In this document: positions 1 to 9,483 of the stretch, one piece after another
How positions within the stretch are numbered: position 1 is the stretch's first letter
Layout: each line of letters opens with the position of its first letter
Assembly (NCBI RefSeq): GCF_900113055.1
Contig: NZ_FONZ01000001.1
Coordinates: 868,001 to 932,000 of the forward strand
Length of the DNA stretch: 64,000 nucleotides
DNA from: Flavimobilis marinus
GTDB taxonomy: Bacteria; Actinomycetota; Actinomycetes; Actinomycetales; Cellulomonadaceae
Direction: 5' to 3'
Position numbers and translations under genes: made by a program
Notes under the pieces: model-generated
Told to the model about the DNA's origin: nothing
Seen by the model: only the letters and a program-made list of their open reading frames with translations
Databases searched by the model: none

Positions 1-440
1 TCCGGGCGCGCCGCCGCGAGAAGGTCCTGGCGCGCTACCGGGAGGGCCACGGGCGCCAGGACGGCGCGGTGACCTCGCTCACCGACGTCGTCGAGGTGCT
101 CACCAAGGGACAGGTCGCCGAGCTCGTGCTGGCCGAGGACGCCGCGCGGACCGCCGAGCCCGAGCCCGCGCTGTGGGTGGGGCCCGAGCCGCTGCACCTG
201 GCTCTCGACGAGGCCACGCTGAGCGCGATGGGGCTGACGGACCTGCGGCAGATGCCGGCGTCGATCGCGCTCGTCCGGGCGGCCCTCGGCCAGGATGCGG
301 GTCTGACCTTCGCCCCGGACGGCGCCGTGGACCTCAGGGACGGCGTCGGGGCCGTGCTGCGGTGGTCGGACCCGAGCACGCCGCACGAGTCCGCCCCGAG
401 CCTTTCGAGCGACGCGGGGCGGCTCTCGGCCCACGGCTGA
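1..440 (+). CDS. baeRF/Rv2629-like protein, C-terminal part (5' end outside window)
   Basis: The reading frame is open from the first base (frame starting at position 3) to a TGA at 438–440, so this is the C-terminal part of a longer protein. The visible portion starts with a basic segment, RARRREKVLARYREGHG, followed by a stretch (LTDVVEVLTKGQVAELVL) that resembles the last domain of the bacterial archaeo-eukaryotic release-factor-like family (Rv2629 and relatives), where a variable 'release factor 1-like' domain ends the chain. Family members are thought to act on ribosomes, but their function is not settled. A convergent ABC operon follows, separated by a strong hairpin. The family call rests on the C-terminal third only and is moderate. 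Confidence 0.6.
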   Translation, partial: RARRREKVLARYREGHGRQDGAVTSLTDVVEVLTKGQVAELVLAEDAARTAEPEPALWVGPEPLHLALDEATLSAMGLTDLRQMPASIALVRAALGQDAGLTFAPDGAVDLRDGVGAVLRWSDPSTPHESAPSLSSDAGRLSAHG

Positions 441-453
441 CGAGCGAGGCGGA

Positions 454-486
454 CCGTGCCGAGCGCCACGCCGGTGCTCGGCACGG
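454..486. terminator. Bidirectional hairpin terminator between convergent genes
   Basis: An inverted repeat with 11-bp arms (CCGTGCCGAGC at 454–464 and its complement at 476–486) sits between two convergent stop codons at 440 and 503. Three further pairs can form inside the loop. There is no T-tract on either side, so a Rho-independent role is likely but not certain. Confidence 0.6.
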
Positions 487-502
487 GCCGCCGCCGCTGA
501 GG

Positions 503-1249
503 TCAGCGGTGCGTCGGGTCGAGCACCCGGTCGAGGAACTCGCGCGTGCGGGGTTCCCGAGGGGTCCCGATCACCTGGTCGGCCGGCCCTTCCTCGAGGA
601 TCGTGCCCCCGTCCATGAACACCACGCGGTCGGCGACGTCGCGCGCGAACGCCATCTCGTGCGTCACCACGATCATGGTCATGCCGCCCTCGGCGAGCTC
701 ACGCATGACGGCGAGCACCTCACCGACGAGCTCCGGGTCGAGCGCGGAGGTCGGCTCGTCGAACAGCATCAGCGCCGGGTCCATGCTCAGGGCACGCGCG
801 ATCGCGACCCGCTGCTGCTGTCCGCCCGAGAGCTGGCTCGGCGTCGCGCCGGCACGGTCGGCAAGGCCCACCCGGGCGAGGTTCTCGAGTGCCACCTTCT
901 CGGCCTCGGCCTTCGAGCGGCGCAGGACCTTGCGCTGGGCGACGGTGCAGTTCTCGAGCACGGTCTGGTGGGTGAAGAGGTTGAACGACTGGAACACCAT
1001 GCCCACGTGCTGGCGCACGGCGTCGATGTCGACGTCCGGGTCGTTGATCTCGGTGCCGAGCACGCGCACCGAGCCTGCGGTCGCGTGCTCCAGCTGGTTC
1101 ACGCAGCGCAGCAGGGTGGACTTGCCCGAGCCGGACGGCCCGATCACGCACACGACCTCGCCCGGTGCGACCGTGAGGTCCACACCGCGGAGCACCTCGC
1201 GCGGGCCGAAGGACTTGTGCAGGTCGGTGATCTCGACGACGGCGTTCAT
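503..1249 (-). CDS. Polar amino-acid ABC transporter, ATP-binding protein (GlnQ/HisP type)
   Basis: This 248-residue protein energises an amino-acid importer made with the two genes upstream on the same strand. Walker A (GPSGSGKST) is at residues 37–45, the signature is LSGGQQQR, and Walker B is [12 protein letters not shown] followed by a VTHE switch histidine. Length and motifs match the PAAT subfamily (glutamine, glutamate, aspartate or cystine). A longer in-frame start exists near 1327, but the ATG at 1249 overlaps the permease stop by 4 nt (ATGA) and places the ABC fold at residue 3, so it is preferred. The exact amino acid cannot be read from the ATPase. Confidence 0.93.
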   Translation of the reverse strand: MNAVVEITDLHKSFGPREVLRGVDLTVAPGEVVCVIGPSGSGKSTLLRCVNQLEHATAGSVRVLGTEINDPDVDIDAVRQHVGMVFQSFNLFTHQTVLENCTVAQRKVLRRSKAEAEKVALENLARVGLADRAGATPSQLSGGQQQRVAIARALSMDPALMLFDEPTSALDPELVGEVLAVMRELAEGGMTMIVVTHEMAFARDVADRVVFMDGGTILEEGPADQVIGTPREPRTREFLDRVLDPTHR

Positions 1250-2199
1250 GCGGCCGCTCCCTTCGTGCCACGACGCTCGAGGTGCCGAGCGACAAATCCG
1301 AGCGGGATGGTGATGACCAGGTAGCACAGGCCCGCCACGACGAGGCCGGTCATGCCGCCGCCAGCCGAGGAGTTCAGGGCGTTGTTGCCGACCTTGGTGA
1401 GCTCGAACTGCGCCTGGGTGACGCCCATGAGGTAGACGAGCGAGGTGTCCTTGGTGAGCAGGATGATCTCGTTGGTCATCGGCGGCAGCACGATCCGGAA
1501 GGCCTGCGGGATGACGACAGTGATCATCGTGCGGCTGTGCGACATGCCGAGCGAGCGTGCGGCCTCGATCTGACCGCGCGGCACGGCGGCGATGCCGGCG
1601 CGGAGCGTCTCGGCGATGTATGCCGCGGACACCAGCCCGAGCGCGATCGCGATCTTGATGATCAGGCTGTCGATCCGCAGGTCGAACGCGAGCGGCACGC
1701 CGTAGGCGACGCCGAGCACGACCAGCAGCGCCGGGATGCCGCGGAAGAACTCGATGTACACGGTCGCGATCGCCCGGTACGGGGCGACCGAGGACAGCTT
1801 CATGAGCGCGAGCACCGTGCCCAGCACGAGGCCGACGGCGAAGGCACCCAGCATGTACGTGAGGGTGTTCACGAACGCGCCGGGCAGGTCGGGGAGCATC
1901 GCGCGCGCGGCATCGAGGTTGAAGACGCTCGTCGTGAAGGTCTCGCGGTCGACGGCGCTCAGGACGGCGACGACGGCGACGAGGAGGATCGCGTACTGCA
2001 CGCCGCGCCAGAGGCGCGCGCGCCTGCGCGGGCTCAGGCGCCGGCTGCGGACGACGGGGGAGACTCCCGCGCCAGCCGCGCCGCCCGAGGTCCCCGGCGT
2101 GCGGTCGGTCGCTGACGGGTCAGCGTCCGGAGCGCCGCGGAGGCCGCTGGTGTCTGCGCGCCCGAGGGGCACGCCGCTGCTGTCGCGGGAGTCGGTCAT
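1246..2199 (-). CDS. Polar amino-acid ABC transporter permease (HisM/GlnP type)
   Basis: This 317-residue inner-membrane protein begins with a cytoplasmic, Ser/Gly-rich tail of about 70 residues. A first membrane segment ([15 protein letters not shown]) follows, then a typical PAAT permease core with several hydrophobic helices. The EAA coupling loop is visible as [15 protein letters not shown], where the ATPase docks. The ATG at 2199 starts MTDSRDSSG. An upstream in-frame extension reads as low-complexity Ser/Arg/Thr that overlaps the binding-protein gene and was rejected. The gene sits between the binding-protein gene (4-nt gap) and the ATPase gene (4-nt overlap), a standard importer operon. 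Confidence 0.92.
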   Translation of the reverse strand: MTDSRDSSGVPLGRADTSGLRGAPDADPSATDRTPGTSGGAAGAGVSPVVRSRRLSPRRRARLWRGVQYAILLVAVVAVLSAVDRETFTTSVFNLDAARAMLPDLPGAFVNTLTYMLGAFAVGLVLGTVLALMKLSSVAPYRAIATVYIEFFRGIPALLVVLGVAYGVPLAFDLRIDSLIIKIAIALGLVSAAYIAETLRAGIAAVPRGQIEAARSLGMSHSRTMITVVIPQAFRIVLPPMTNEIILLTKDTSLVYLMGVTQAQFELTKVGNNALNSSAGGGMTGLVVAGLCYLVITIPLGFVARHLERRGTKGAAA

Positions 2200-2203
2200 C
2201 GGG

Positions 2204-3031
2204 TCAGCCCTCGTGGGCGACGCCGATGCGCGCCTCGTAGAGCGTGTCGTAGGTGCCGTCGCCCTCGATGCGGTCGAGCGTCGCGTTGATGGCCTCCAGC
2301 AGCGCCGTGTTGCCCTTGGCGACGGCGAGGCCATAACGGTCCTCGGTGGGGAACGTCGCGGTCACGCCGAAGCCGTCGCCCTCGTAGGCGCCGAGCACGA
2401 ACACGTCGTTGATGACGGCGTCCACCTGGCCGGTCTTGAGCGCCTGGACCTGCAGCCCGAGGTCGGCGTACTGGATCGCCTCGAGACCCTTGGCCTCGGC
2501 CCAGTCCTCGCCGACCGTCGCGATCTGCACGGCGACGGTCTTGCCGGCGAGCGCGTCCTCGGACGTCAGAGCGGCATCGGCCGCGGCGAGGAGGCCCAGG
2601 TCGGCGTCGAAGTAGGGCTCGGAGAAGTCGACGTTCTGCGCGCGCTCGTCGTTGATGGAGATGCCGGCCGCGGCGATGTCGCACTGCCCCGAGGTGAGGG
2701 CGGCGCCCGACTCCATCGCGTCGAAGGCCACGTTGATGACCTCCTGGTCGACGCCGAGGTCCTTGGCGACCTCACCGGTGATATCCATGTCGAAACCGAC
2801 GATCTCGCCGTTCTCCTCGAACTCGAACGGCTCGAACGGCGCGTTGGTGCAGACCGTGAGCGTGTCGCCTGCGACGAGCTCGACGTCGGCGGAGCTGCCC
2901 GAGCCCTCGGTCGAGGACGCGTCTCCCGAGGCCGACGTGCCTGCGGGGGTGGCGGGGGCGTCGTCGGACGAGCAGCCTGCGAGCAGCAGTGCCGAGGCGA
3001 TGAGGGCGGCGGCGGCCGTGGAGATCTTCAT
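2204..3031 (-). CDS. Polar amino-acid ABC transporter substrate-binding lipoprotein
   Basis: The 275-residue protein has a lipoprotein signal peptide with lipobox LLAGC (Cys20). A Ser/Thr/Ala-rich linker follows, and then a bacterial extracellular solute-binding family 3 fold: 'PFEPFEFEENGEIVGFDMDI' near residue 70 is the classic ligand-pocket start, and VNFAF/'VDFSEPYF'-type segments follow. It is first in a three-gene operon with a permease and an ATPase. The start ATG at 3031 is preceded by a GAGG ribosome site (5' GAGCGAGGACACC). The family usually binds glutamate, glutamine, aspartate, cystine or arginine; no specificity is claimed. Confidence 0.93.
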   Translation of the reverse strand: MKISTAAAALIASALLLAGCSSDDAPATPAGTSASGDASSTEGSGSSADVELVAGDTLTVCTNAPFEPFEFEENGEIVGFDMDITGEVAKDLGVDQEVINVAFDAMESGAALTSGQCDIAAAGISINDERAQNVDFSEPYFDADLGLLAAADAALTSEDALAGKTVAVQIATVGEDWAEAKGLEAIQYADLGLQVQALKTGQVDAVINDVFVLGAYEGDGFGVTATFPTEDRYGLAVAKGNTALLEAINATLDRIEGDGTYDTLYEARIGVAHEG

Positions 3032-3232
3032 GGTGTCCTCGCTCTGATGAATGTTTATTCTTCGGAGATACTACCTATGCAGAGCGTCGTGGGCGGCGTC
3101 CGAAGGTCCTGACGTGACGCGACGCACGTGTGAACCGTGCCATAGCGGCAGTCAACACCGATGCGGCCACGCGCACGGAGAGACGGCGGACGCGGGCAAC
3201 GCGATCGCTGGTCGGGACGCTGAGCGCCGGGC

Positions 3233-5065
3233 TCAGGGCGCGGCGGGGCGCGCCGGGTCCGCGCTGGGCGCGTAGATGCCCTCGATCTCGGCCGCGAAGT
3301 CGCGGTGGACGAGGTTGCGCTTCACCTTGAGCGACGGGGTGAGGTAGCCGTTCGCCTCGGTGAAGTCGGTGGTGAGGACCGCGATCTTGCGGATCGACTC
3401 CGCCCGGGAGACCGCCGCGTTCGCGCGCGCCGCCGCGCGGTCGAGGGCGGCGACCACGGTGGGGTGGGTGGCAGCGGCGGCGACGTCCATCGAGGGCAGC
3501 CCGTGGGTCGCGAGCCAGCCCGGAAGCATCTCTGCGTCGAGGGTCACGAGCGCGCCGATGAACGGCTTCCCGTCCCCGACCACCACGCACTGGCTGACCA
3601 GCGGGTGACCGCGGAAGCGGTCCTCGAGCACCGCCGGCGCGACGTTCTTGCCGCCGGCCGTCACGATGAGCTCCTTCTTGCGCCCGGTGATCCGCAGGTG
3701 GCCGTCCTCGTCGAGCGTGCCGATGTCCCCGGTGCGGAACCAGCCGTCGTCGAACGCCTCGGCCGTGGCCTCGGGGTTGGCGTGGTACCCGCGGAACACG
3801 TGGTCACCCCGGACGAGGATCTCGCCGTCGTCCGAGATGCGCAGGGACGCGCCCGGGACGGGTGGGCCCACCGTCCCGATCTTCGTGTTGCCGGGCACGT
3901 TGACGGTCGTGGGTGCCGAGGTCTCCGTCAGCCCGTAGCCCTCGAGGACCGTCAGACCGATGCCGCGGTAGAAGTGCCCCAACCGGGTGCCCAGCGGTGC
4001 GCCGCCGGAGATGGCGTAGCGCAGCGCCCCGCCCATGGCCGCGCGCAGCTTGCGGTAGACCAGGAGACCGGCCACGCGGTGCTGGACGCGCAGCACGGGC
4101 GTGAGTCGGCCTTCGCCGTCCTGGGCGCGCGACGCCGCGATCGAGACCTTGGCCGCCCACCGGAACACCGCCAGCGACGTGCCCGTTCCCGCGCGCTGCT
4201 CGGACGCGTTGTAGACCTTCTCGAACACGCGAGGCACGGCCAGCAGGAACGTGGGCTGGAAGGTCCCCAGGTCCGCCACGAGGTTCTTCGCGTCGGGCAC
4301 GTGCCCGACGACGGCTCCCGACGTCACGCACAGCACCTGCACGAACCGCGCGAACACGTGGGCGAGGGGCATGAACAGCAGGGTGCGCGCCGCTGGAGGT
4401 TCCACCATCGGACGCAGCGACGTCGCCATCGTGTTGCGAGTGATCGACACGAACGCCCAGTGGGTGAGCTCGACGCCCTTGGGGCGGCCCGTGGTCCCGG
4501 ACGTGTAGATGATCGTCGCGACGTCGTCGCCCGCGACCGCGCGCGAGCGGGCCTCGACGTCGGCATCCTCGACGGCGCCTCCCGCGCGCTTGAGTGCGTC
4601 GAGCGCGCCCGCCGCGAGGACCAGGCACGTCTCGAGCGCCGGGAGCTCCGCGCGCGACTCGGCGACGAGCGACTCGTGCGCGGCGGTCTCGACGACCGCG
4701 AAGCGCGCTCCCGAGTCTGAGCAGATCCACGCGACCTGCTCCGCGGAGCTGGTCTCGTAGACGGGCACCGACACCCCGCCCGCAGCCCACACCGCGAAGT
4801 CCAGCACCATCCACTCGTAGCTCGTGTGAGCCATGATCGCGACGCGTTCGCCTGGCCTCAGCCCGAGCCCGACGAAGCCCTTGGCCACCGCTCGCACCTC
4901 ACGCGCGAACGCCTCGGCCGTCATCGGCACCCAGTCGCCGCCGAGCGTGGTCTTGCGCTCGAGGAGCGTCGAGCCGCCAGCCGCGCGCACCCGAGCGGCC
5001 AGCAGGTCGTTGACAGAGCTCCCCTCGGGGACGTCGACGGCGCTGGGGGTCGAGACCTCGTGCAC
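3233..5065 (-). CDS. Long-chain fatty-acid–CoA ligase (AMP-forming)
   Basis: A 610-residue member of the ANL adenylating family. The P-loop-like motif TIIYTSGTTGRPKG lies at about residues 183–196, the A5 motif GYGLTETSAP near 375, and the A7 motif GWFRTGDIG near 440. These are followed by RKKELIVTAGGKNVAP, which marks the long-chain acyl-CoA synthetase branch (FadD15 type). Such enzymes activate free fatty acids to acyl-CoA with ATP at the membrane face. The GTG start at 5065 lies only 15 nt downstream of the valS stop, so the two may be co-transcribed. A 12-bp-spanning weak hairpin (CTGAGC/GCTCAG, 3220–3236) covers the stop codon. Confidence 0.9.
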   Translation of the reverse strand: MHEVSTPSAVDVPEGSSVNDLLAARVRAAGGSTLLERKTTLGGDWVPMTAEAFAREVRAVAKGFVGLGLRPGERVAIMAHTSYEWMVLDFAVWAAGGVSVPVYETSSAEQVAWICSDSGARFAVVETAAHESLVAESRAELPALETCLVLAAGALDALKRAGGAVEDADVEARSRAVAGDDVATIIYTSGTTGRPKGVELTHWAFVSITRNTMATSLRPMVEPPAARTLLFMPLAHVFARFVQVLCVTSGAVVGHVPDAKNLVADLGTFQPTFLLAVPRVFEKVYNASEQRAGTGTSLAVFRWAAKVSIAASRAQDGEGRLTPVLRVQHRVAGLLVYRKLRAAMGGALRYAISGGAPLGTRLGHFYRGIGLTVLEGYGLTETSAPTTVNVPGNTKIGTVGPPVPGASLRISDDGEILVRGDHVFRGYHANPEATAEAFDDGWFRTGDIGTLDEDGHLRITGRKKELIVTAGGKNVAPAVLEDRFRGHPLVSQCVVVGDGKPFIGALVTLDAEMLPGWLATHGLPSMDVAAAATHPTVVAALDRAAARANAAVSRAESIRKIAVLTTDFTEANGYLTPSLKVKRNLVHRDFAAEIEGIYAPSADPARPAAP

Positions 5066-5080
5066 GGCAGCCGCTGCCCG

Positions 5081-7834
5081 TCAGGCGCGCGGGGTCTTGG
5101 GCTCGGGCTGGCCGAGCTCGCTTGCCGTGACGACGATGCCGCCCTGGACCGCCGAGTCGCCCTGCCCGTCGGCCGCCGGGGCGAGGATCAGGTCACCCGT
5201 CACGCGGCCCGCGCCACGCACGTCGACGAGAGCGGACTCGATGCGGGCGACGTCGGCGGCCGGGACCGCGAGCTCGGCACGCAGGATCGGCGTGCGCATC
5301 GAGGCCTTGGCCTCCGACTTCACCTTGCGGAGCACGGCGAGGGCGTTGCCGGCGGCCGTGAGGACGGCGGGGTCGCCGTCGGCGGCGGCAGCGCGCAGCT
5401 GACCCGAGGTGGGCCACGCCGCCTGGTGCACCGAGCCGTCCCGCCACCACGACCAGACCTCCTCGGTCGCGAACGGCAGCACCGGCGCGAACAGGCGCAG
5501 CAGCGTGTCGAGGGCCAGCGCGAGCGAGACGCGAGCCGACGTCGTCTCCGCAGCGACGTCGTCGGCGCCCCCGCCGTAGGCGCGGTCCTTGACGAGCTCG
5601 AGGTAGTCGTCGCAGAACGTCCAGAAGAACGTCTCCGACACCTCGAGGGCGCGCGTGTGGTCGTAGGCCTCGAGCGCGGCCGTCGCGCGGTCGACGACAC
5701 CGGCGAGGCCGGCGAGCATCGCGCGGTCGATCGGCTCGGTCACGAGCGTCGGGTCGAGCACGAGCTCCTTGTCGCCCGCGAACGACAGGGCGAACTTGGA
5801 CGCGTTGAGGACCTTGATCGCCAGGCGGCGGCCGATCTTCATCTGGCCGACCTCGAAGGCCGCGTCCGTGCCCAGGCGGGCGGAGGCCGCCCAGTAGCGC
5901 ACGGCGTCGGACCCGTGCTCCTCGAGCAGGCCCATGGGCGTGACCACGTTGCCCTTGGACTTGCTCATCTTCTTGCGGTCCGGGTCGAGGATCCAGCCCG
6001 AGATCGCGGCGTTGCGCCACGGCAGCGAGCCGTGCTCGAGGTGCGAGCGGACCACGGTCGAGAACAGCCACGTGCGGATGATGTCCTGGCCCTGGGGCCG
6101 CAGGTCCATGGGGAACACGCGCTCGAACAGGTCCGGGTCGGCCAACCAGCCGCCGGCGATCTGGGGGGTGAGCGAGGACGTCGCCCACGTGTCCATGATG
6201 TCGGGGTCGCCCACGAAGCCGCCGGCGACGCCGCGCTGGTCCTCCGTGTACCCCGCCGGCACGTCCGAGGACGGGTCGATGGGGAGCGAGGCCTCGTCGG
6301 GGACGATCGGGGACTCCCACTGCGGCTGACCCTCGCCGTCGACCGGGTACCAGACGGGGATCGGGACGCCGAAGAAGCGCTGGCGCGAGACCAGCCAGTC
6401 GCCGTTCAGGCCGCCGACCCAGTTCTCGTAGCGGACCTGCATGAACTCGGGGTGGAAGTCGAGCTCCTCGCCGCGGGCGAGCAGCTCCGCCCGCAGCTCA
6501 CGGCCCGGCATCGCCCGGCCACCGTTGCGGATGTACCACTGGCGGCTCGTGACGATCTCGAGCGGCTTGTCGCCCTTCTCGAAGAAGTTCGTCTTGCGCT
6601 GCGTGGCGACGGGCTCGCCGACGAGGTCGCCGGACTCGCGCAGGGCGTCGACGATCGCGGCGCGCGCCGAGAAGGTCGTCTTGCCGGTGATCTCGGTGAA
6701 CAGCGCTACGGCGCGGTCCGTGGTGAGCCACTCCGGGACCTCGCGGGTCAGGCGCCCGTCGCGGTTGAGGATCGAGCGAGTCGGCAGCTGCAGCTCGCGC
6801 CACCACTGCACGTCGGTCAGGTCGCCGAAGGTGCAGCACATCGCGATGCCCGCGCCCTTGTCCGGCTCGGCGGCCGGGTGGGCGAGCACGGGGACCTCGA
6901 CGTCGAACAGGGGGGAGCGGACGGTCGTGCCGAACAGGTGCTGGTAGCGCTCGTCGTCCGGGTGCGCGATCAGGGCGACGCACGCGGGGAGCAGCTCCGG
7001 GCGGGTGGTCTCGATCTCGACCGTCGTCGCGCCGTCGGCGCCCACCGTGCCCGCGGGGAGGTGGAAGCTGACCTTGTGGAAGTGCCCGGGGTAGTCGCGG
7101 GCCTCGAGCTCCGCCTGGGCGACCGCGGTCTGGAACGTGACGTCCCACAGCCCCGGCGCCTCCGCCTGGTACGCCTCGCCACGGGCGAGGTTGCGCAGGA
7201 ACGCCGTCTGCGCGGTGGCCTGCGCCGTCCTGCCGATGGTCTGGTAGTGGTGCGACCAGTCGACGCTCAGGCCGAGGTAGCGCCAGAGGGCCTCGAACTG
7301 CTTCTCGTCCTCGGCCGTGAGGCGCTCGCACAGCTCGACGAAGTTCTTGCGGGAGATCGGCTGCTGGTCGGCTGCCTTCACGCTCTTGCCCTCGGCGCCC
7401 TCGAGCGGGGGCTGGTACCCCTCGACGTACGGCAGCGACGGGTCGCAGCGCACGCCGTAGTAGTTCTGCACGCGGCGCTCGGTCGGCAGGCCGTTGTCGT
7501 CCCAGCCCATCGGGTAGAACACGGACTTGCCGCGCATGCGCTGAAAGCGCGCGACGACGTCGGTGTGGGTGTAGCTGAACACGTGCCCCACGTGCAGCGA
7601 GCCCGAGACGGTGGGCGGCGGCGTGTCGATCGAGTACACCTGCTCGCGCGTGGCGGAGCGGTCGAACGCGTACGTGCCGTCCCTGGTCCAGCGCTCGTCG
7701 AGCGCGGCCTCGAGCCCGTCGAGGCTGACCTTGTCGGGTACCTCCCGGACGACCGCCCGGACGACCTCGGCGCTGGCCGCGGGGGAGGTCGAGTCGGTGG
7801 TGGTCGCGTGCTCGGGGGTCGACGAGGTGCTCAT
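5081..7834 (-). CDS. valS: Valyl-tRNA synthetase
   Basis: The 917-residue class I aminoacyl-tRNA synthetase charges tRNA-Val. The HIGH-type motif is HVGH at residues 81–84 within 'SGSLHVGHVFSYTH', and KMSKSKGN lies near residue 621. The large editing (CP1) domain lies between, and an anticodon-binding domain follows. The sequence 'FYPMGWDDNGLPTERRVQ' is typical of the shorter actinobacterial ValRS without the long coiled-coil C-terminus found in E. coli. Two ATG codons, at 7834 and 7843, both give a short disordered leader; 7834 (MSTSSTPEH) is used. A much longer frame to 8107 overlaps the MocR gene and was rejected. Confidence 0.96.
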   Translation of the reverse strand: MSTSSTPEHATTTDSTSPAASAEVVRAVVREVPDKVSLDGLEAALDERWTRDGTYAFDRSATREQVYSIDTPPPTVSGSLHVGHVFSYTHTDVVARFQRMRGKSVFYPMGWDDNGLPTERRVQNYYGVRCDPSLPYVEGYQPPLEGAEGKSVKAADQQPISRKNFVELCERLTAEDEKQFEALWRYLGLSVDWSHHYQTIGRTAQATAQTAFLRNLARGEAYQAEAPGLWDVTFQTAVAQAELEARDYPGHFHKVSFHLPAGTVGADGATTVEIETTRPELLPACVALIAHPDDERYQHLFGTTVRSPLFDVEVPVLAHPAAEPDKGAGIAMCCTFGDLTDVQWWRELQLPTRSILNRDGRLTREVPEWLTTDRAVALFTEITGKTTFSARAAIVDALRESGDLVGEPVATQRKTNFFEKGDKPLEIVTSRQWYIRNGGRAMPGRELRAELLARGEELDFHPEFMQVRYENWVGGLNGDWLVSRQRFFGVPIPVWYPVDGEGQPQWESPIVPDEASLPIDPSSDVPAGYTEDQRGVAGGFVGDPDIMDTWATSSLTPQIAGGWLADPDLFERVFPMDLRPQGQDIIRTWLFSTVVRSHLEHGSLPWRNAAISGWILDPDRKKMSKSKGNVVTPMGLLEEHGSDAVRYWAASARLGTDAAFEVGQMKIGRRLAIKVLNASKFALSFAGDKELVLDPTLVTEPIDRAMLAGLAGVVDRATAALEAYDHTRALEVSETFFWTFCDDYLELVKDRAYGGGADDVAAETTSARVSLALALDTLLRLFAPVLPFATEEVWSWWRDGSVHQAAWPTSGQLRAAAADGDPAVLTAAGNALAVLRKVKSEAKASMRTPILRAELAVPAADVARIESALVDVRGAGRVTGDLILAPAADGQGDSAVQGGIVVTASELGQPEPKTPRA

Positions 7835-7870
7835 GGCGCCCATCTTCCCAGATCGACGGCGGTGCCCGCG

Positions 7871-7892
7871 CGCGCGGTCCGTGCACCGCGCG
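7871..7892 (-). terminator. Hairpin between mocR-type gene and valS
   Basis: The 8-bp inverted repeat CGCGCGGT/ACCGCGCG with a 6-nt loop lies 23 nt beyond the stop of the MocR gene and before valS. It has no T-run; it may end or attenuate MocR transcription. Confidence 0.4.
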
Positions 7893-7914
7893 TCCCCGCC
7901 GACGCAGAGGACCG

Positions 7915-9258
7915 TCAGGCCTGCGCCGCCGCCGCGAGGGCGGTGCCCAGCGCATCGAACGCGTCCCGCACCGACCCGACGCTGATCCGCAGGTGTGCCT
8001 CGCCCGGCCCGGGCGCATCGACGCGGAACGGGCTGCCCGGAGCCGCCCGCACGCCCTGGGCGGCGAGGCTCACCAGCGCCGCCCGCTCGTCGGCGACGGG
8101 CAGCCACATGTTCAGGCCGTCTCCGCGCCGCAGCCTGCCACCCGAGGCCTCGACGGCGCGGGCCACCTCACGCTGGCGACGGCGGTAGGCGTCCCGGGCG
8201 CCGGCGACCTGCTGCTGGGTCGTGCGGTCCGTGAGGAGCTCGAGCAGCGCGGACTGCAGCATGCGCGAGGTCCACCCGGGCCCGAGCATGCGGCGGGCGA
8301 CGACGCGCTCGAGGACGCGCGCGGGGCCGCCCACTGCCGCGATCCGGAGGTCAGGACCGTGCGACTTCGAGTAGGAGTGCACGTGCACCACGCGTCCCGC
8401 GAGGTACGTCCCGAGACTCACGTCGGCGGTCTGGCAGATCGCGCCCGAGTGGTCGTCCTCGACGACCACGACGTCGGCGCCGTGCGGGTGCGTGTGCAGC
8501 ACCCGTGCCAGCTCCCGTGCCCGTTCGCTGGTCATCGACGCCCCCGTCGGGTTCTGGGCGCGCGGCTGCAGGACGACGACGTCGCACCGGGCGTCGAGCG
8601 CTCGCCAGAGCTCGTCGGGCAGCAGGCCGTGCTCGTCCAGGCCGACGCCCACGCGCTGCACGCCGAGGCTGTCGAGGAGGTCGAGCAGCGGCGGGAAGCA
8701 CGGATCCTCGATCGCCACGCGCGAGCCCAGCCCGACGAGCACGTCGAGCGTGCGGCTCATGCCGTCGAGCGCGCCGTCGACGACCGTGAGCGCCTCCGGC
8801 GCGAACGGCCACGCAGCGCGCAGGCGGGACTCCAGCGGGGGCAGCACCGGCGGGCCCAGGTAGGACGACGTCGTGGCGCCCGCCGTCCGGCGCGCGAGCG
8901 TCGCGAACGCGGGCCCGAGGGCAGGCAGCAGCTGGGGATCGGGGGTGCCCGACGACAGGTCGAGCCGGTAGGGGACCTGCGCACCGCTCGCGAGGTCGCG
9001 GTAGCGCGGGGGAAGCCACGTCGTCGTCTGGGCCAGGACGAAGGTGCCGGCCCGCCCCCGCGACCGGACGAGACCGGCGTCGGACAACGCGTGCCACGCG
9101 GCCGAGACCGTGCCGGGGGAGACCTGCAGCGACGCGGCCACCTCCCGGACCGTGGGCAGGCGCGTCCCGACGGGCAGGTCGCCCGAGCGCACGAGCTGGC
9201 CGATCGTCGCGGCGATGCCGGCGGGCGTGCGCTCGGTGAGCGCGGCGAGGAGGTCCAC
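7915..9258 (-). CDS. MocR/GntR-family regulator with aminotransferase-like domain
   Basis: The 447-residue protein joins an N-terminal GntR winged helix (residues ~5–75, 'LPVGTRLPTVREVAASLQVSPGTVS') to a fold-type I aminotransferase-like domain. The expected PLP-binding lysine lies in SYSKSHGPDLRI. MocR proteins sense an amine, amino acid or PLP and regulate adjacent, often divergent, genes. It is divergent from the ureidopropionase/dihydropyrimidinase operon, with 225 nt between, so it is the best candidate regulator of that operon (inference). The start is GTG at 9258; a CAGGAT -10-like box at 9267–9272 (minus strand) is 8 nt upstream, hinting at a leaderless transcript. Confidence 0.9.
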   Translation of the reverse strand: MDLLAALTERTPAGIAATIGQLVRSGDLPVGTRLPTVREVAASLQVSPGTVSAAWHALSDAGLVRSRGRAGTFVLAQTTTWLPPRYRDLASGAQVPYRLDLSSGTPDPQLLPALGPAFATLARRTAGATTSSYLGPPVLPPLESRLRAAWPFAPEALTVVDGALDGMSRTLDVLVGLGSRVAIEDPCFPPLLDLLDSLGVQRVGVGLDEHGLLPDELWRALDARCDVVVLQPRAQNPTGASMTSERARELARVLHTHPHGADVVVVEDDHSGAICQTADVSLGTYLAGRVVHVHSYSKSHGPDLRIAAVGGPARVLERVVARRMLGPGWTSRMLQSALLELLTDRTTQQQVAGARDAYRRRQREVARAVEASGGRLRRGDGLNMWLPVADERAALVSLAAQGVRAAPGSPFRVDAPGPGEAHLRISVGSVRDAFDALGTALAAAAQA

Positions 9259-9483
9259 AAGGCGTGATCCTGCCCTGCACGGGGCCGCCCGGAGCGCAGC
9301 CCGGGGCCGCGCGGCCCAGAGTTAACGACGCCGACACAACTCTTCTCGCGACCGTTACACGGGGACACCGCCGCGAAATGTTCAACCACCACAGTCGCAT
9401 TCAGCAGCGAAGGGGCGGCGGACCAGCCCCCGAGGGCGTCGTCGCCGACCGAGAACGCTGGCACGACGACCCGAGGAGCGACG
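9259..9483. promoter_or_regulatory. Divergent control region between MocR gene and pyrimidine/hydantoin operon
   Basis: This 225-nt region holds the opposing promoters. A 6-bp inverted repeat, AGAGTT (9318–9323) and AACTCT (9338–9343), has centres 20 nt apart, about two helical turns, and the left arm overlaps a GTTAAC palindrome. The segment 9318–9395 is less GC-rich than its surroundings. Either could be the MocR operator; this is an inference from position and symmetry only. Confidence 0.4.

Noticed and set aside
173-1324. Long plus-strand frame over the amino-acid ABC ATPase
   Set aside because: It is the antisense shadow of the ATPase; composition is Arg/His/Gly-rich with no domain, while the other strand has all ABC motifs.
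7835-8107. N-terminal extension of valS to 8107
   Set aside because: The added residues are Arg/Gly-rich, overlap the MocR gene and are not seen in ValRS proteins.
4826-8188. 1,120-residue plus-strand frame over valS
   Set aside because: It overlaps valS entirely, lacks recognisable motifs and reads as the reverse frame of a high-GC gene.
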